Positions 1 through 6,369 of a DNA stretch of 24,122 nt are shown in pieces (the stretch's first letter is position 1; every line of letters begins with the position of its first letter). The notes under the pieces are model-generated. The model saw only the letters and a list, made by a program, of their open reading frames with translations, made no database searches and was not told where the DNA came from. The stretch comes from Candidatus Lloydbacteria bacterium RIFCSPLOWO2_02_FULL_54_12 (GTDB lineage Bacteria > Patescibacteriota > Minisyncoccia > Phycocordibacterales > UBA6899), in the NCBI GenBank assembly GCA_001819095.1, contig MHLS01000021.1, positions 1 through 24,122 on the forward strand, read 5' to 3'. The position numbers and the translations under genes are program-made.

Positions 1-1
1 T

Positions 2-460
2 GAGTATTTTGTCTATATCCATACGAGAAAACATAAAGTGCTAATGCACCCATTCTCTCATATTTCTTATTGTGGGACAAGTCTATTCTTTATCCTCTTT
101 TGGCTCCTCATGGCATCGCTTTCAGAAGAAGGATTGCGTAGGGCATCAAAGGAACTCGTTGCGTTCTTGACAGGGAGCGACACGGAGTACAGAGACGAAT
201 ACACGATGGCGGTAGCGAAAAGCACGTTGACATCGGTACCGTTCGTTGGAATCATTGCCGGAACTATTATTTACGACTCGATGCCCATGCCCTCATTGAG
301 TTGGATTGATAGTATGGGGCGCGGACTACAGGGTGTCGGAGCAAAGAGTGAGACATCGCAGATGAAGGGATGGGTCAATCTTGGCGAGGCGGCGGGTTTG
401 ATCTCTGGTGTTCCAGGGACGAGACAGGCAACGGAATTATTAAAAAAACTAGCAGAATAA
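2..460 (+). CDS. C-terminal part of a phage- or mobile-element-like large protein (5' partial)
   Basis: The frame is open to the left edge of the window, so this is probably the tail of a longer protein; an internal GTG at 38 could start a 140-residue version. A hydrophobic stretch (SLFFILFWLLMAS) is followed by an amphipathic helix and a second apolar stretch around SVPFVGIIAGTIIYD. The end, with spaced Gly residues, GLISGVPGTRQATELL and a short Lys-rich tail, resembles the C-termini of very large multidomain proteins in phages and integrated elements, where a GIP.VG segment is followed by a G.PG..Q motif. That resemblance is from memory and weak. The next ORF starts 3 nt after the stop, so the two are probably co-transcribed. 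This stretch looks more AT-rich than the rest of the window, in keeping with a mobile origin. No enzymatic motif is visible. Confidence 0.5.
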   Translation, partial: EYFVYIHTRKHKVLMHPFSHISYCGTSLFFILFWLLMASLSEEGLRRASKELVAFLTGSDTEYRDEYTMAVAKSTLTSVPFVGIIAGTIIYDSMPMPSLSWIDSMGRGLQGVGAKSETSQMKGWVNLGEAAGLISGVPGTRQATELLKKLAE

Positions 461-462
461 AC

Positions 463-660
463 ATGAAAGAAAACTTGATAGACATACTTTTCTTCGGTCT
501 TGTTTTTGTAGGCGCAGGATATGTGCTTTTCGATGCGGAATTACTTTGGGAATTGTTCTGGATACTCAATCTGGCATTGTGGCTTATCGGCCTATATCAT
601 GTTTGTAAATGGTACGTTGATCATACCGACTGGTGGAGAAGTGAGCCACGGGACTTGTAG
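463..660 (+). CDS. Small two-helix membrane protein (65 aa)
   Basis: The ATG at 463 follows the previous stop by 2 nt. Longer in-frame upstream starts would overlap the preceding gene out of frame, so this start is preferred. The protein has two hydrophobic helices, roughly residues 5-22 (LIDILFFGLVFVGAGYVL) and 26-45 (ELLWELFWILNLALWLIGLY), then a charged, Trp-rich tail ending SEPRDL. Size and topology would suit a holin-like or accessory membrane protein of a phage-type module, but no family motif is visible and the function is unknown. No Shine-Dalgarno sequence is apparent, so translational coupling to the upstream gene is likely. A promoter for the next gene lies 6 nt after its stop codon. 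Confidence 0.55.
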   Translation: MKENLIDILFFGLVFVGAGYVLFDAELLWELFWILNLALWLIGLYHVCKWYVDHTDWWRSEPRDL

Positions 661-665
661 TTTTG

Positions 666-674
666 TGGTATAAT
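666..674 (+). promoter_or_regulatory. Extended -10 promoter, leaderless type, for the papain-like gene remnant
   Basis: TGGTATAAT is a perfect extended -10 (TGN plus TATAAT). The ATG at 681 follows after only 6 nt, placing the start point at or next to the start codon, so the mRNA is expected to be leaderless. No convincing -35 box is seen. The same arrangement recurs before 3785, 7383, 8007, 16825 and 20800. Confidence 0.6.
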
Positions 675-680
675 AAAGCT

Positions 681-1199
681 ATGAGCTTCTTCAACTTCCT
701 TACATTCTTCAAGAAGAACCCGCCGCAGAACCTCGGGGCAAATCTCGATACGCGTTCTCCTTACGAGAAACTGCGGGACTACAAGATCGAGGAGATCGTT
801 GCCAGCGCGGTCGTTGTGGAGTGGAAAGAAATGCTCCCTAGCGAGGTGCGGCAGTTCCCCGTACAAAATCAGAACCAAAAGAGCGACTGCGTTGCGGAAA
901 CAAGGCGCAAGCTCTACCGGATATTATTCAAGGTGAACAGGGGGCTTGACCTCGATTTTTCTGCGGCGCGGAGCATGGGGTTAGTTTGTGGGGGGATTAT
1001 TGTTCCTGGCCCCATTTTCCAGGATATCTTCCAGTTTCCATGCGTTCAAGAACAGCATACGGTGGGAGGACACCTCCCGATTCGGAATTCGTATTTTCAC
1101 CTTCAAGTCTACCAACAAACTGCATGGGTTCATTTGGTCGCCATACACACCAATTGGCGGATTTTTTTCTTTCTTCTGCTTCAGCAAAGGTGCGCTTGA
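681..1199 (+). pseudogene. Truncated papain-like (C1-type) cysteine protease gene
   Basis: About the first 95 codons look like genuine protein: a Lys/Phe-rich start, a linker with NLGANLDTRS, then QFPVQNQNQKSDCVAET. This matches the active-site region of papain-like enzymes (V.DQ.....C.A), with Gln64 and Cys70 six residues apart like papain Gln19 and Cys25. CPR and phage-like genomes carry such proteins, in my recollection continuing with FSA and a Tyr-rich stretch. Here homology-like sequence ends at about DLDFSAARSM (near 975). The frame then runs as the antisense of the Imm26-like gene and stops at 1199. The parts of the fold that carry the catalytic His and Asn are therefore missing, and the product is probably inactive. 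The ATG at 681 is chosen because it follows the extended -10 box by 6 nt. The junction at about 965-995 marks a deletion or recombination. Family call moderate, truncation fairly sure. Confidence 0.5.
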
Positions 1200-1530
1200 A
1201 CTCACCTCCGAGAATCTCTTCCTTGCTTCCCATATAGCTGTCACTGCGAAATATAACATTGACCTGACCGCCGAAAGGAACATTGCCTCTTTTCTCCCAC
1301 GCACCCTCTTTATTCCCTACATTCAAGAAAACATGGGTATGAAAATCGACTTCACCATTGACTACATCTTCTAGTTCAGGATTTTCATCTGCACTATACT
1401 TCTTTTTGAAGACACGAATTACATCTCCCCCAAGCTGGGTGTTGTCACTTACAAGATACTGGAAATATTTCTTTCCCTCATTTAATGATGCAACAAACAC
1501 ATCTCCGATTTTTCTTCGTAGTCTTTTCAT
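997..1530 (-). CDS. Imm26-like immunity protein, apparently orphan
   Basis: A 177-residue protein with no signal peptide or membrane segment. It opens with a basic stretch and KIGDVF, matching the KxGD motif that defines the all-beta Imm26 family of polymorphic-toxin immunity proteins; predicted beta strands follow (KYFQYLV, DVIRVFKK, VDFHTHVFLNVG). A hallmark GxWxxxGxxPF-like segment is visible as GAWEKRGNVPF. The ATG at 1530 is preceded by GGAG with a short spacer. No toxin gene is recognisable beside it: on one side is the truncated papain-like gene, read toward it, and on the other an IS3 element. It may be a remnant of a toxin-immunity cassette or a stand-alone protective gene. The family call rests on one motif plus size and fold impression, so other small all-beta proteins remain possible. 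Confidence 0.45.
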   Translation of the reverse strand: MKRLRRKIGDVFVASLNEGKKYFQYLVSDNTQLGGDVIRVFKKKYSADENPELEDVVNGEVDFHTHVFLNVGNKEGAWEKRGNVPFGGQVNVIFRSDSYMGSKEEILGGEFKRTFAEAEERKKSANWCVWRPNEPMQFVGRLEGENTNSESGGVLPPYAVLERMETGRYPGKWGQEQ

Positions 1531-1581
1531 GTCTCCTATTGGGTTATGTGTAATTGACTCCAGTATGCTGAATCAACGGAG

Positions 1582-1615
1582 TGTAAGGTACCCATTTCAT
1601 TGCACACCATCCTCT
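1582..1615 (+). repeat. IS3 element left inverted repeat
   Basis: Begins TGTAAGGTACCC and contains TTGCACAC. It aligns with the reverse complement of 2706-2739, sharing GGTACCC and TTGCACAC blocks at identical spacing. It overlaps the end of orfB (stop at 1597-1599). Confidence 0.7.
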
Positions 1616-2421
1616 AACTCTTTTATTGTAGCGACTTTATGCTTTTGGGCAAATTCTCGAGGTGACATTTTGAGCGCCGTGTGAATGCGCGAGTTGTTGT
1701 AGACATAGATCGTGTGATAGATCTCGTATACGAGCTCGCCTAACGTCGCAAATCGGTCCGAATCACCGAGATCAACTTTAAACTTCCCGTAGAACGATTC
1801 CTGATATCCGTTTTCCCACGGACAACCGGGTGCAGATCGTGAAACAAGCGTGCCGAGCGATCGAAGGATGACAAGAAAATCCTCCGCATCATACTCGCTC
1901 CCGTTATCCGAGTGAAAAATGACCGGTCGTGGTGCATGATTGAGCGCGGAGAGGAGTGCGCCGATCACCAATGCCTTTGAGTGGTTGGTGAGCACGCTGA
2001 AGCCGACGATTGTTCGCGTGAAGAGGTCCATGACCGTGGCGAGATAGACCCACTTTCCTTGGAACGCAACGTGGGTGAAGTCGGCCACCCAGATGTGGTG
2101 CTCATGCTCCGGATGGTACGCAAGAAGAAGATTCGGATAGATACCCCACTTCTCCTTGGGTTTATGATACTTCTTGCCTCTCCTTCGGTACGGTTTGAGC
2201 CCAAAGAGATGCATCACGCGGAGGATGCGTTTCTTGTTGAGATGGAGCGCAAGGGCAAGCCGCTTGTGCCCATAGGCGGGGTGTTCTCGCAGTATTTCCT
2301 CAATCCGCACCTTCAGTGCCCAATCTCGTTCGGGGAGTTTGGGGCGATAATACAGACTGCTCCGTGAGACGCCCAACTCTTGTGCAAGCACCGTCTTCGA
2401 TGTCTTGCTTTCCTTGATCAT
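1597..2421 (-). CDS. IS3-family transposase OrfB (DDE integrase)
   Basis: A 274-residue retroviral-type integrase that cuts and joins the element's ends. An N-terminal HTH_21-like segment contains LGVSRSSLYYRP and HPAYGHKRLALAL. The rve catalytic core follows, with the DDE residues in WVADFTHV, FHSDNGSEYD and ENGYQESFYG; the C-terminal part (YNNSRIHTALKMSPREFA) matches the usual IS3 ending. Length is normal for OrfB. Its ATG (2419-2421) overlaps the orfA stop as ATGA and is in the -1 frame relative to orfA. It can thus be made by coupling or, as part of OrfAB, by frameshifting at 2424-2430. All catalytic residues are present. Confidence 0.92.
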   Translation of the reverse strand: MIKESKTSKTVLAQELGVSRSSLYYRPKLPERDWALKVRIEEILREHPAYGHKRLALALHLNKKRILRVMHLFGLKPYRRRGKKYHKPKEKWGIYPNLLLAYHPEHEHHIWVADFTHVAFQGKWVYLATVMDLFTRTIVGFSVLTNHSKALVIGALLSALNHAPRPVIFHSDNGSEYDAEDFLVILRSLGTLVSRSAPGCPWENGYQESFYGKFKVDLGDSDRFATLGELVYEIYHTIYVYNNSRIHTALKMSPREFAQKHKVATIKELEDGVQ

Positions 2422-2672
2422 TTCTTTTTTTGGGACTCGGAGAGCTTGAGGGTGATTTCCCCGACGAGTTGGAGAAGGATGGCATTCTCCTTGCGAAGCT
2501 TCGCAATCTCAAGGACGGAAGGACCGCCGTCCGCTTTCTTCCCGAGCCAGGCGTAGATGCTCCCCGTGGAGACGCCGTGATCTGCTGCGGCTTGACTGAC
2601 GGAGACACCGTCATTTTTAATACGGCTGATAATCTGCGCCTTCACTTCAGGGGCAACGCGATGTTTTTTCAT
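2418..2672 (-). CDS. IS3-family OrfA (helix-turn-helix DNA-binding protein)
   Basis: An 84-residue HTH protein that recognises the IS ends. Residues about 8-45 hold the helix-turn-helix (IISRIKNDGVSVSQAAADHG then VSTGSIYAWLGKK). Residues about 54-80 form a leucine-zipper-like coiled coil (LRKENAILLQLVGEITLKL) typical of OrfA dimerisation. It ends in QKKK followed by TGA, and those A-rich codons carry the frameshift heptamer. The start ATG is at 2672, about 34 bp inside the right inverted repeat, so any promoter must lie within or close to that repeat. Confidence 0.88.
   Translation of the reverse strand: MKKHRVAPEVKAQIISRIKNDGVSVSQAAADHGVSTGSIYAWLGKKADGGPSVLEIAKLRKENAILLQLVGEITLKLSESQKKK
2424..2430 (-). 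promoter_or_regulatory. Programmed -1 frameshift slippery site A-AAA-AAG
   Basis: Reading orfA on the minus strand, the codons are CAA AAA AAG AAA TGA. The heptamer A AAA AAG is in the correct phase for tandem -1 slippage, and orfB lies in the -1 frame. This matches the known way IS3-family elements make the OrfAB transposase. No downstream stimulatory hairpin was worked out. Confidence 0.75.
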
Positions 2673-2705
2673 ACCCTATTCTACTAATTATGCGGATAAT
2701 TACGT

Positions 2706-2739
2706 AGAAGAGAGTGTGCAAAATTCGGGGTACCGGTCA
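2706..2739 (-). repeat. IS3 element right inverted repeat
   Basis: Its reverse complement begins TGACCGGTACCC and contains TTGCACAC and TTCT, matching the left repeat at the same spacing. It lies just upstream of orfA and ends 53 bp before the stop of the VanY-like gene. Confidence 0.7.
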
Positions 2740-2792
2740 GATAGAGCCGCAAAGTCGGGATGCAAACACACAAGACCCGCGGACGCCCTGTG

Positions 2793-3785
2793 TTATTCGT
2801 CAAAAAGCGACACGAGGTAGGTATCGATCTCCCGTTGGGGCAGATCGTAAAAATTCTTTCCGCTCTCGTGAAGCGACGCGGCGAGCGACTTCCCCACGAA
2901 ACGCCAGTGCCACGGCTCGAAGATGTAATACGTATTCGATTTCGGATACGAGAGGATGAAACCGTATCGATATGCATTATCGCGAAGCCACTGGTAAGCG
3001 GGCGTCGTTTCAATACTTTCGAACTTTGCTCCGAGCGCCGTCGTGGTGAAATCAATCGTGCTCCCCAGCTGGTGCTCCGAATATCCCTGATCGGCCGAGA
3101 ACGTATTCGCACTCCGGCTCCCGTAGACCATTTTGTACGTCGACTTGAGCGTGCTCTGCGTTCCGAACGAACGATAGGCGGAGACGATGCGCAGATCGAC
3201 ACCGGTTGAGCTTGCGTTCGCGTCGTCTAACAGTCTGTGCAAGAACGGCAGTACATCAAGAAGGATCTTTTGCTCCTTCTCCGGCTCGTTGAGATAATAC
3301 GATGGAATAGCCGCAAGCGCCCGCGGCGCATAATTCTCATTGAGGAAGTAGACTCGTGAATATTTTGCCAGTAATTCGCGATCGGTCGTACTCAATTTCT
3401 GTAAAACACCAACGTCGCCGAGTGCAGACACAACGTCGCGTTGCATCGTGTCGATGACGTCCTGCTGGGTACGGAGATTCTCTTCCAGATTGTCACGCTC
3501 GTTAGCGGTCGACCAGAACAGCCGGTCGAGGCGCTCGATGTCCAAGAGAAGGCGGCCCGTCGTGGAGGCGAAATCCTGCCGTGTCCATTCCAGATCTTGC
3601 ATCAACTGTGCCCGCTCATGCTCTAGGCGCGCACGTTCCCCCTCGAGTCGCACCCGCTCATTTTCCAGATGATAGCCGCGATAACCGAGCGAAAGAAAGG
3701 CCAAAAGGATGCTCGCCGCAAGAACGGCATAGCGGATGTTATCCCTTTTTTCCGGTCCAAATATCTCCATGTTCCCCTGTCCCAT
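2793..3785 (-). CDS. Membrane-anchored D-Ala-D-Ala carboxypeptidase, VanY/M15B family
   Basis: A zinc peptidase expected to trim the terminal D-Ala from peptidoglycan stem peptides outside the membrane. Residues about 18-35 form a single N-terminal membrane helix. Residues about 40-110 form a long, highly charged coiled coil, a stalk-like spacer. The catalytic domain follows, with SAYRS (202-206), the zinc motif SEHQLGSTIDF (His238, Asp245) and EPWHWRFVG (Glu290, His293), so all M15 metal and catalytic residues are present. The ATG at 3785 lies 6 nt after TGCTATGCT and would be leaderless; an ATG at 3770 preceded by AGGGG is an alternative. A longer in-frame start at 3962 would overlap the upstream gene and is rejected. 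The gene sits among envelope genes. Confidence 0.88.
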   Translation of the reverse strand: MGQGNMEIFGPEKRDNIRYAVLAASILLAFLSLGYRGYHLENERVRLEGERARLEHERAQLMQDLEWTRQDFASTTGRLLLDIERLDRLFWSTANERDNLEENLRTQQDVIDTMQRDVVSALGDVGVLQKLSTTDRELLAKYSRVYFLNENYAPRALAAIPSYYLNEPEKEQKILLDVLPFLHRLLDDANASSTGVDLRIVSAYRSFGTQSTLKSTYKMVYGSRSANTFSADQGYSEHQLGSTIDFTTTALGAKFESIETTPAYQWLRDNAYRYGFILSYPKSNTYYIFEPWHWRFVGKSLAASLHESGKNFYDLPQREIDTYLVSLFDE

Positions 3786-3791
3786 ATGTTC

Positions 3792-3800
3792 AGCATAGCA
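3792..3800 (-). promoter_or_regulatory. Extended -10 promoter, leaderless type, for the VanY-like gene
   Basis: On the minus strand TGCTATGCT (TGN plus TATGCT) is followed after 6 nt by the ATG at 3785. It is squeezed between the stem-loop at 3809-3825 and the start codon. Confidence 0.5.
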
Positions 3801-3808
3801 TAACCGTT

Positions 3809-3825
3809 CCCCGCACGATGCGGGG
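3809..3825 (-). terminator. Stem-loop directly after the dehydrogenase-like gene
   Basis: CCCCGC-ATCGT-GCGGGG on the minus strand, a perfect 6-bp GC stem with a 5-nt loop, starting immediately after the TAA of the gene at 3826. No U-tract follows on this strand, so it is a weak terminator or a 3'-end-protecting hairpin. It separates that gene from the promoter of the next one. Confidence 0.5.
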
Positions 3826-5046
3826 TTATTTCTTCGGAACGATGCGGAAGATCCGGTCGTCGGCACCAGTCGGTTCACCTCTCCCGCCACGGTTGCTCGT
3901 GGAAAAATAGATAGCGCCGTCGGGTCCCTGTGCAACGTCACGTATCCGCCCGAATCGTACATTGTCTAATTTCTCGATACGCATGACTTTCTCCGGATCG
4001 TCATCGTCAATCACTATCCTTACGAGTCCCTCCCCTTTGAGTGCGCCGAAAAAGAGATTGCCGAAAAATTGCGGGAGCAAACTGCCGCCATAGATCACCG
4101 CCGACGCCGGTGCCTCGGCAGGGGTGAAGAGCGTGATTGGTGCCACGGTCCCGTCGCGCGTCTTTTCGTGTGAAACGAGCGGCCAACCGTAATTCGCGCC
4201 TGCGACGATTACATTCACCTCGTCGCCTCCGGCGGGACCGTCAACCAACGACGGACCGTGCTCCGTTTCGTACATAACGCCGGTCTTCGGGTGCCACGCG
4301 ATGCCCTGCGGATTGCGGTGACCGAGACTCCATACCAGAGAGTCGGGAAAAGGATTGTCCGACGGGCGAGATCCGTCGGAGTTGAGCCGAAGGATCTTCC
4401 CCGCGAGCGAGTCGAGTCGTTGTGCCAACTTTCCTTCCGTAGCATCGCCGGTCGTCACGTAGAGTTTCCCGTCGGGACCGAACGCAACGCGGCACCCCGC
4501 ATGGAATTCTGCCGCAGGAATGTGGTCGATGAGGACGCGGTCGACCGTGGCCTTGGTGCCGTCGTCATGGAGGCGTACGAGGCGGTCGACGATCTCTTCT
4601 TTTCCGTTCTCTCTTTCCCTTGTGTACGCATAACATGCATATAAATAACCGTTCGCGCTATATTCCGGATCGACGGCAACGCCCATAAGTCCCTCTTCCC
4701 CTCCGCGCGAAACGTCATGGAACGTGACCAGCGGTCGGTCGAGGAGTTTTCCTCCGACAAATACGCGCAGGCGTCCTGGTCGCTCGGCAATGAGCATCCG
4801 GTCGGGGCTCGTCCAAACGATCGACCACGGTACCAGAAGACCCGAGACGACCTCTTCGACCTCGTATAACACATCCGCAGGTGACACCGGTGTGCCGAAA
4901 AAAAGATTTCGTACGGCGCCGGGAGCGAGCCTTGCGTCAAACAGGGCAAAGTACTTCCCGCCGAACCAAGAAGCAAGGAGGAGGGCTGTCACGATGACCA
5001 CTGCGAATATTCTTTTTTTTCTTTGCGGCATAAAAGACGAGCTCAC
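3826..5046 (-). CDS. Glucose/sorbosone dehydrogenase-family (PQQ-type) six-bladed propeller, membrane-anchored
   Basis: The family oxidises aldose sugars using PQQ, and some members lack activity. Residues about 12-32 form an N-terminal signal anchor. The propeller then shows typical blocks: LLVPWSIVWTSPDRMLIAER, GGEEGLMGVAVDPEY, FHAGCRVAFGPDGKLYVTTG (His182 at the catalytic-base position), LAGKILRLNSDGS, SLGHRNPQG (Arg244), TEHGP, and GDEVNVIVAGANYGWP. Length (406) is normal. The start is GTG 5046 or ATG 5031; neither has a strong Shine-Dalgarno. The gene follows the Gmad2-GerMN gene by 24 nt, so the two may share a transcript. No PQQ synthesis gene is in view, and a CPR cell would be expected to import PQQ or to use the propeller for sugar binding. 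Family sure; substrate and activity unknown. Confidence 0.85.
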   Translation of the reverse strand: MSSSFMPQRKKRIFAVVIVTALLLASWFGGKYFALFDARLAPGAVRNLFFGTPVSPADVLYEVEEVVSGLLVPWSIVWTSPDRMLIAERPGRLRVFVGGKLLDRPLVTFHDVSRGGEEGLMGVAVDPEYSANGYLYACYAYTRERENGKEEIVDRLVRLHDDGTKATVDRVLIDHIPAAEFHAGCRVAFGPDGKLYVTTGDATEGKLAQRLDSLAGKILRLNSDGSRPSDNPFPDSLVWSLGHRNPQGIAWHPKTGVMYETEHGPSLVDGPAGGDEVNVIVAGANYGWPLVSHEKTRDGTVAPITLFTPAEAPASAVIYGGSLLPQFFGNLFFGALKGEGLVRIVIDDDDPEKVMRIEKLDNVRFGRIRDVAQGPDGAIYFSTSNRGGRGEPTGADDRIFRIVPKK

Positions 5047-5070
5047 CCGTTACGAAACGGTCGTGTGCTG

Positions 5071-6078
5071 TTAAGGCTGAAAAAGATGCTCGGGGACAAA
5101 AACGACATCCTTCACGCCCGAGAACTGTCTCGCTGTTGTCTCGATCTGGGACTTGAGGATCGTACTCCGGCACGCCCCGCCTTGCGTTCGGTTAAGCGGG
5201 TCGTCAAATTGAAGTGTGAGCGTGCCCCGCGTAAGCGACGCGGATCGAAACGTAAACTCCGGAAGAGGATACTCCGTGGTGATACCGCTCTTTTCTTCCT
5301 CCGGAGTAAGCATGCCTGCAAGGAAGAGCTTCACCGTGTCCGTGATGGGCGTCTTCGAGAGCGCGATCGTTCGCTCGACCGGAAAGAGCCCGCGCGATGT
5401 ACAAGCGGGTTTTCCCGACGCGTCGAGATCGTTCGCCTCTTTGTAATAGTAAAGTAGGATGGTGCGGAGGGGTCCCTTTGCGCCCTGATAGACGGCAAAA
5501 CGGAGCGGGATCGAAACGAAAGCATCGTGTTCAGCAAGTCCGGAAGGATTATCTTTTGACAACACCAGAATTCCCGTCTTCGTTTTCGGTGTGGCAAATT
5601 TTAGTTCTCCCTCAAAAGGAACAAACTCCGGCGTCATCCATTCGCCCTTTGCCGCCACGGGAAAGGCGGCGAGCACACTTCCGTTCGCGTCGAGAAGACG
5701 AACGGGAAAGGTCCCTTCAAAATACCAACTCCCCTTCGCCTCTCCTGAAACGCGAAGGGGGCTTTCGATTAAAGCATTTTGCGCGGGTAGGTCGATGCGA
5801 ATGCGGCCGTCCGAGGAGACCGCGGGCAAAGACGACTCGTTCTCCGGCGTCTCAAGGATTTCAGTGAAGGACCGACTCCCCGCTTTGCATTGACGCGGAG
5901 ACGATTCCGCGACCGGAAACCCGAGGGAGAGACAGCGCTCGAAGCTGTCGGCCGCTTTCACTTTCTGCCACTCCATGACGAAACACCAGTCGTCCTCGCA
6001 GGAATAAAGAAAAACGCCCGCAACAACTGCCAGAACAAGCAGGGGAACGCAGGCGATGATGGCAAGTTTTGCGGACAT
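5071..6078 (-). CDS. Gmad2-GerMN domain protein, probable lipoprotein
   Basis: An exported protein starting with a hydrophobic signal (residues about 4-26) that ends in a lipobox-like LYSC. A Cys-rich cap follows (residues about 27-75) with WQKVKAADSFERC and FPVAESSPRQC, a module I associate with CPR Gmad2 proteins. Residues about 93-195 form the immunoglobulin-like Gmad2 domain (IRIDLPAQNALIESPLRVSG, GTFPVRLLDANG). Residues about 215-330 form a GerMN domain (TVKLFLAGMLTPEE, LTLQFDDPLN, TARQFSGVKDVVFVP). These domains are best known from spore-germination and surface proteins, but no sporulation is implied here; a surface binding role is likely. The ATG at 6078 is preferred over the TTG at 6081. 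The gene follows a small membrane gene by 12 nt, suggesting an operon. Domain calls fairly sure, role unknown. Confidence 0.8.
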   Translation of the reverse strand: MSAKLAIIACVPLLVLAVVAGVFLYSCEDDWCFVMEWQKVKAADSFERCLSLGFPVAESSPRQCKAGSRSFTEILETPENESSLPAVSSDGRIRIDLPAQNALIESPLRVSGEAKGSWYFEGTFPVRLLDANGSVLAAFPVAAKGEWMTPEFVPFEGELKFATPKTKTGILVLSKDNPSGLAEHDAFVSIPLRFAVYQGAKGPLRTILLYYYKEANDLDASGKPACTSRGLFPVERTIALSKTPITDTVKLFLAGMLTPEEEKSGITTEYPLPEFTFRSASLTRGTLTLQFDDPLNRTQGGACRSTILKSQIETTARQFSGVKDVVFVPEHLFQP

Positions 6079-6090
6079 CAAAAAACGCTA

Positions 6091-6291
6091 TTATTGCGCC
6101 CCGTCCTTTGCGCAAGCGAAACCGACGTAAGCAAGAAAGCCGGCAACAGGAACGGCGACAACGCTCAACCACATAGGCAACGTCCATCCGCCGATCACGG
6201 CCTCCCAGTCCGAAAAAATGCGCGCGACATGGAGAAGGGCGACCACAAGAAAGATGCATCCCGTCAATGTGCAGTAGGTTTTTCGGTTCAT
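6091..6291 (-). CDS. Small membrane protein, two or three helices (66 aa)
   Basis: A Cys-containing hydrophobic first helix (residues about 7-26, CTLTGCIFLVVALLHVARIF) is followed by a short loop with WEAVIGGW and one long or two short helices (WLSVVAVPVAGFLAYVGFAC). The ATG at 6291 is preceded by AAGGACAC, a usable Shine-Dalgarno, unlike the leaderless genes nearby. A weak -10-like TAACAT lies about 35 nt further upstream. I recall similar short proteins with a GWEAVIGGW-like core in other Parcubacteria, but no function. It lies first in a probable operon with the Gmad2-GerMN and dehydrogenase-like genes. Confidence 0.7.
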   Translation of the reverse strand: MNRKTYCTLTGCIFLVVALLHVARIFSDWEAVIGGWTLPMWLSVVAVPVAGFLAYVGFACAKDGAQ

Positions 6292-6369
6292 AAGTGTCCT
6301 TTCACGTGACCAATGTCCACCTCTTTTATGTTACCACAATACGAAGCGGGGTTGCATGGCGCCTTCAAC

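Larger units (their letters stand above)
1582..2739 (-). mobile_element. IS3-family insertion sequence, about 1158 bp
   Basis: Two overlapping minus-strand ORFs (orfA and orfB) with an A-AAA-AAG slippery site between them form a typical IS3-family transposase. Imperfect terminal inverted repeats bound it: both ends carry TG...GGTACCC followed by TTGCACAC and TC.TCT, about 22 of 34 positions matching. The left repeat overlaps the last codons of orfB. Flanking bases show no clear target duplication (GAG on the left, GAT on the right), which suggests an old insertion or later rearrangement. Both ORFs are intact, so the element may still be active. Confidence 0.85.

Noticed and set aside
1571..1590. 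Target duplication for the IS3 element
   Set aside because: Flanks GAG and GAT share only two bases; no convincing direct repeat of 3-5 bp.
2763..2795. Possible terminator after the VanY-like gene (ACACAGG...CTTGTGT)
   Set aside because: Seven pairs including a G-U around a 12-nt loop and only GTTTG after it; too weak to list.
3786..3962. N-terminal extension of the VanY-like ORF (in-frame start at 3962)
   Set aside because: It overlaps the dehydrogenase-like gene by more than 100 bp and lies upstream of the promoter; residues before 3785 look like shadow translation.
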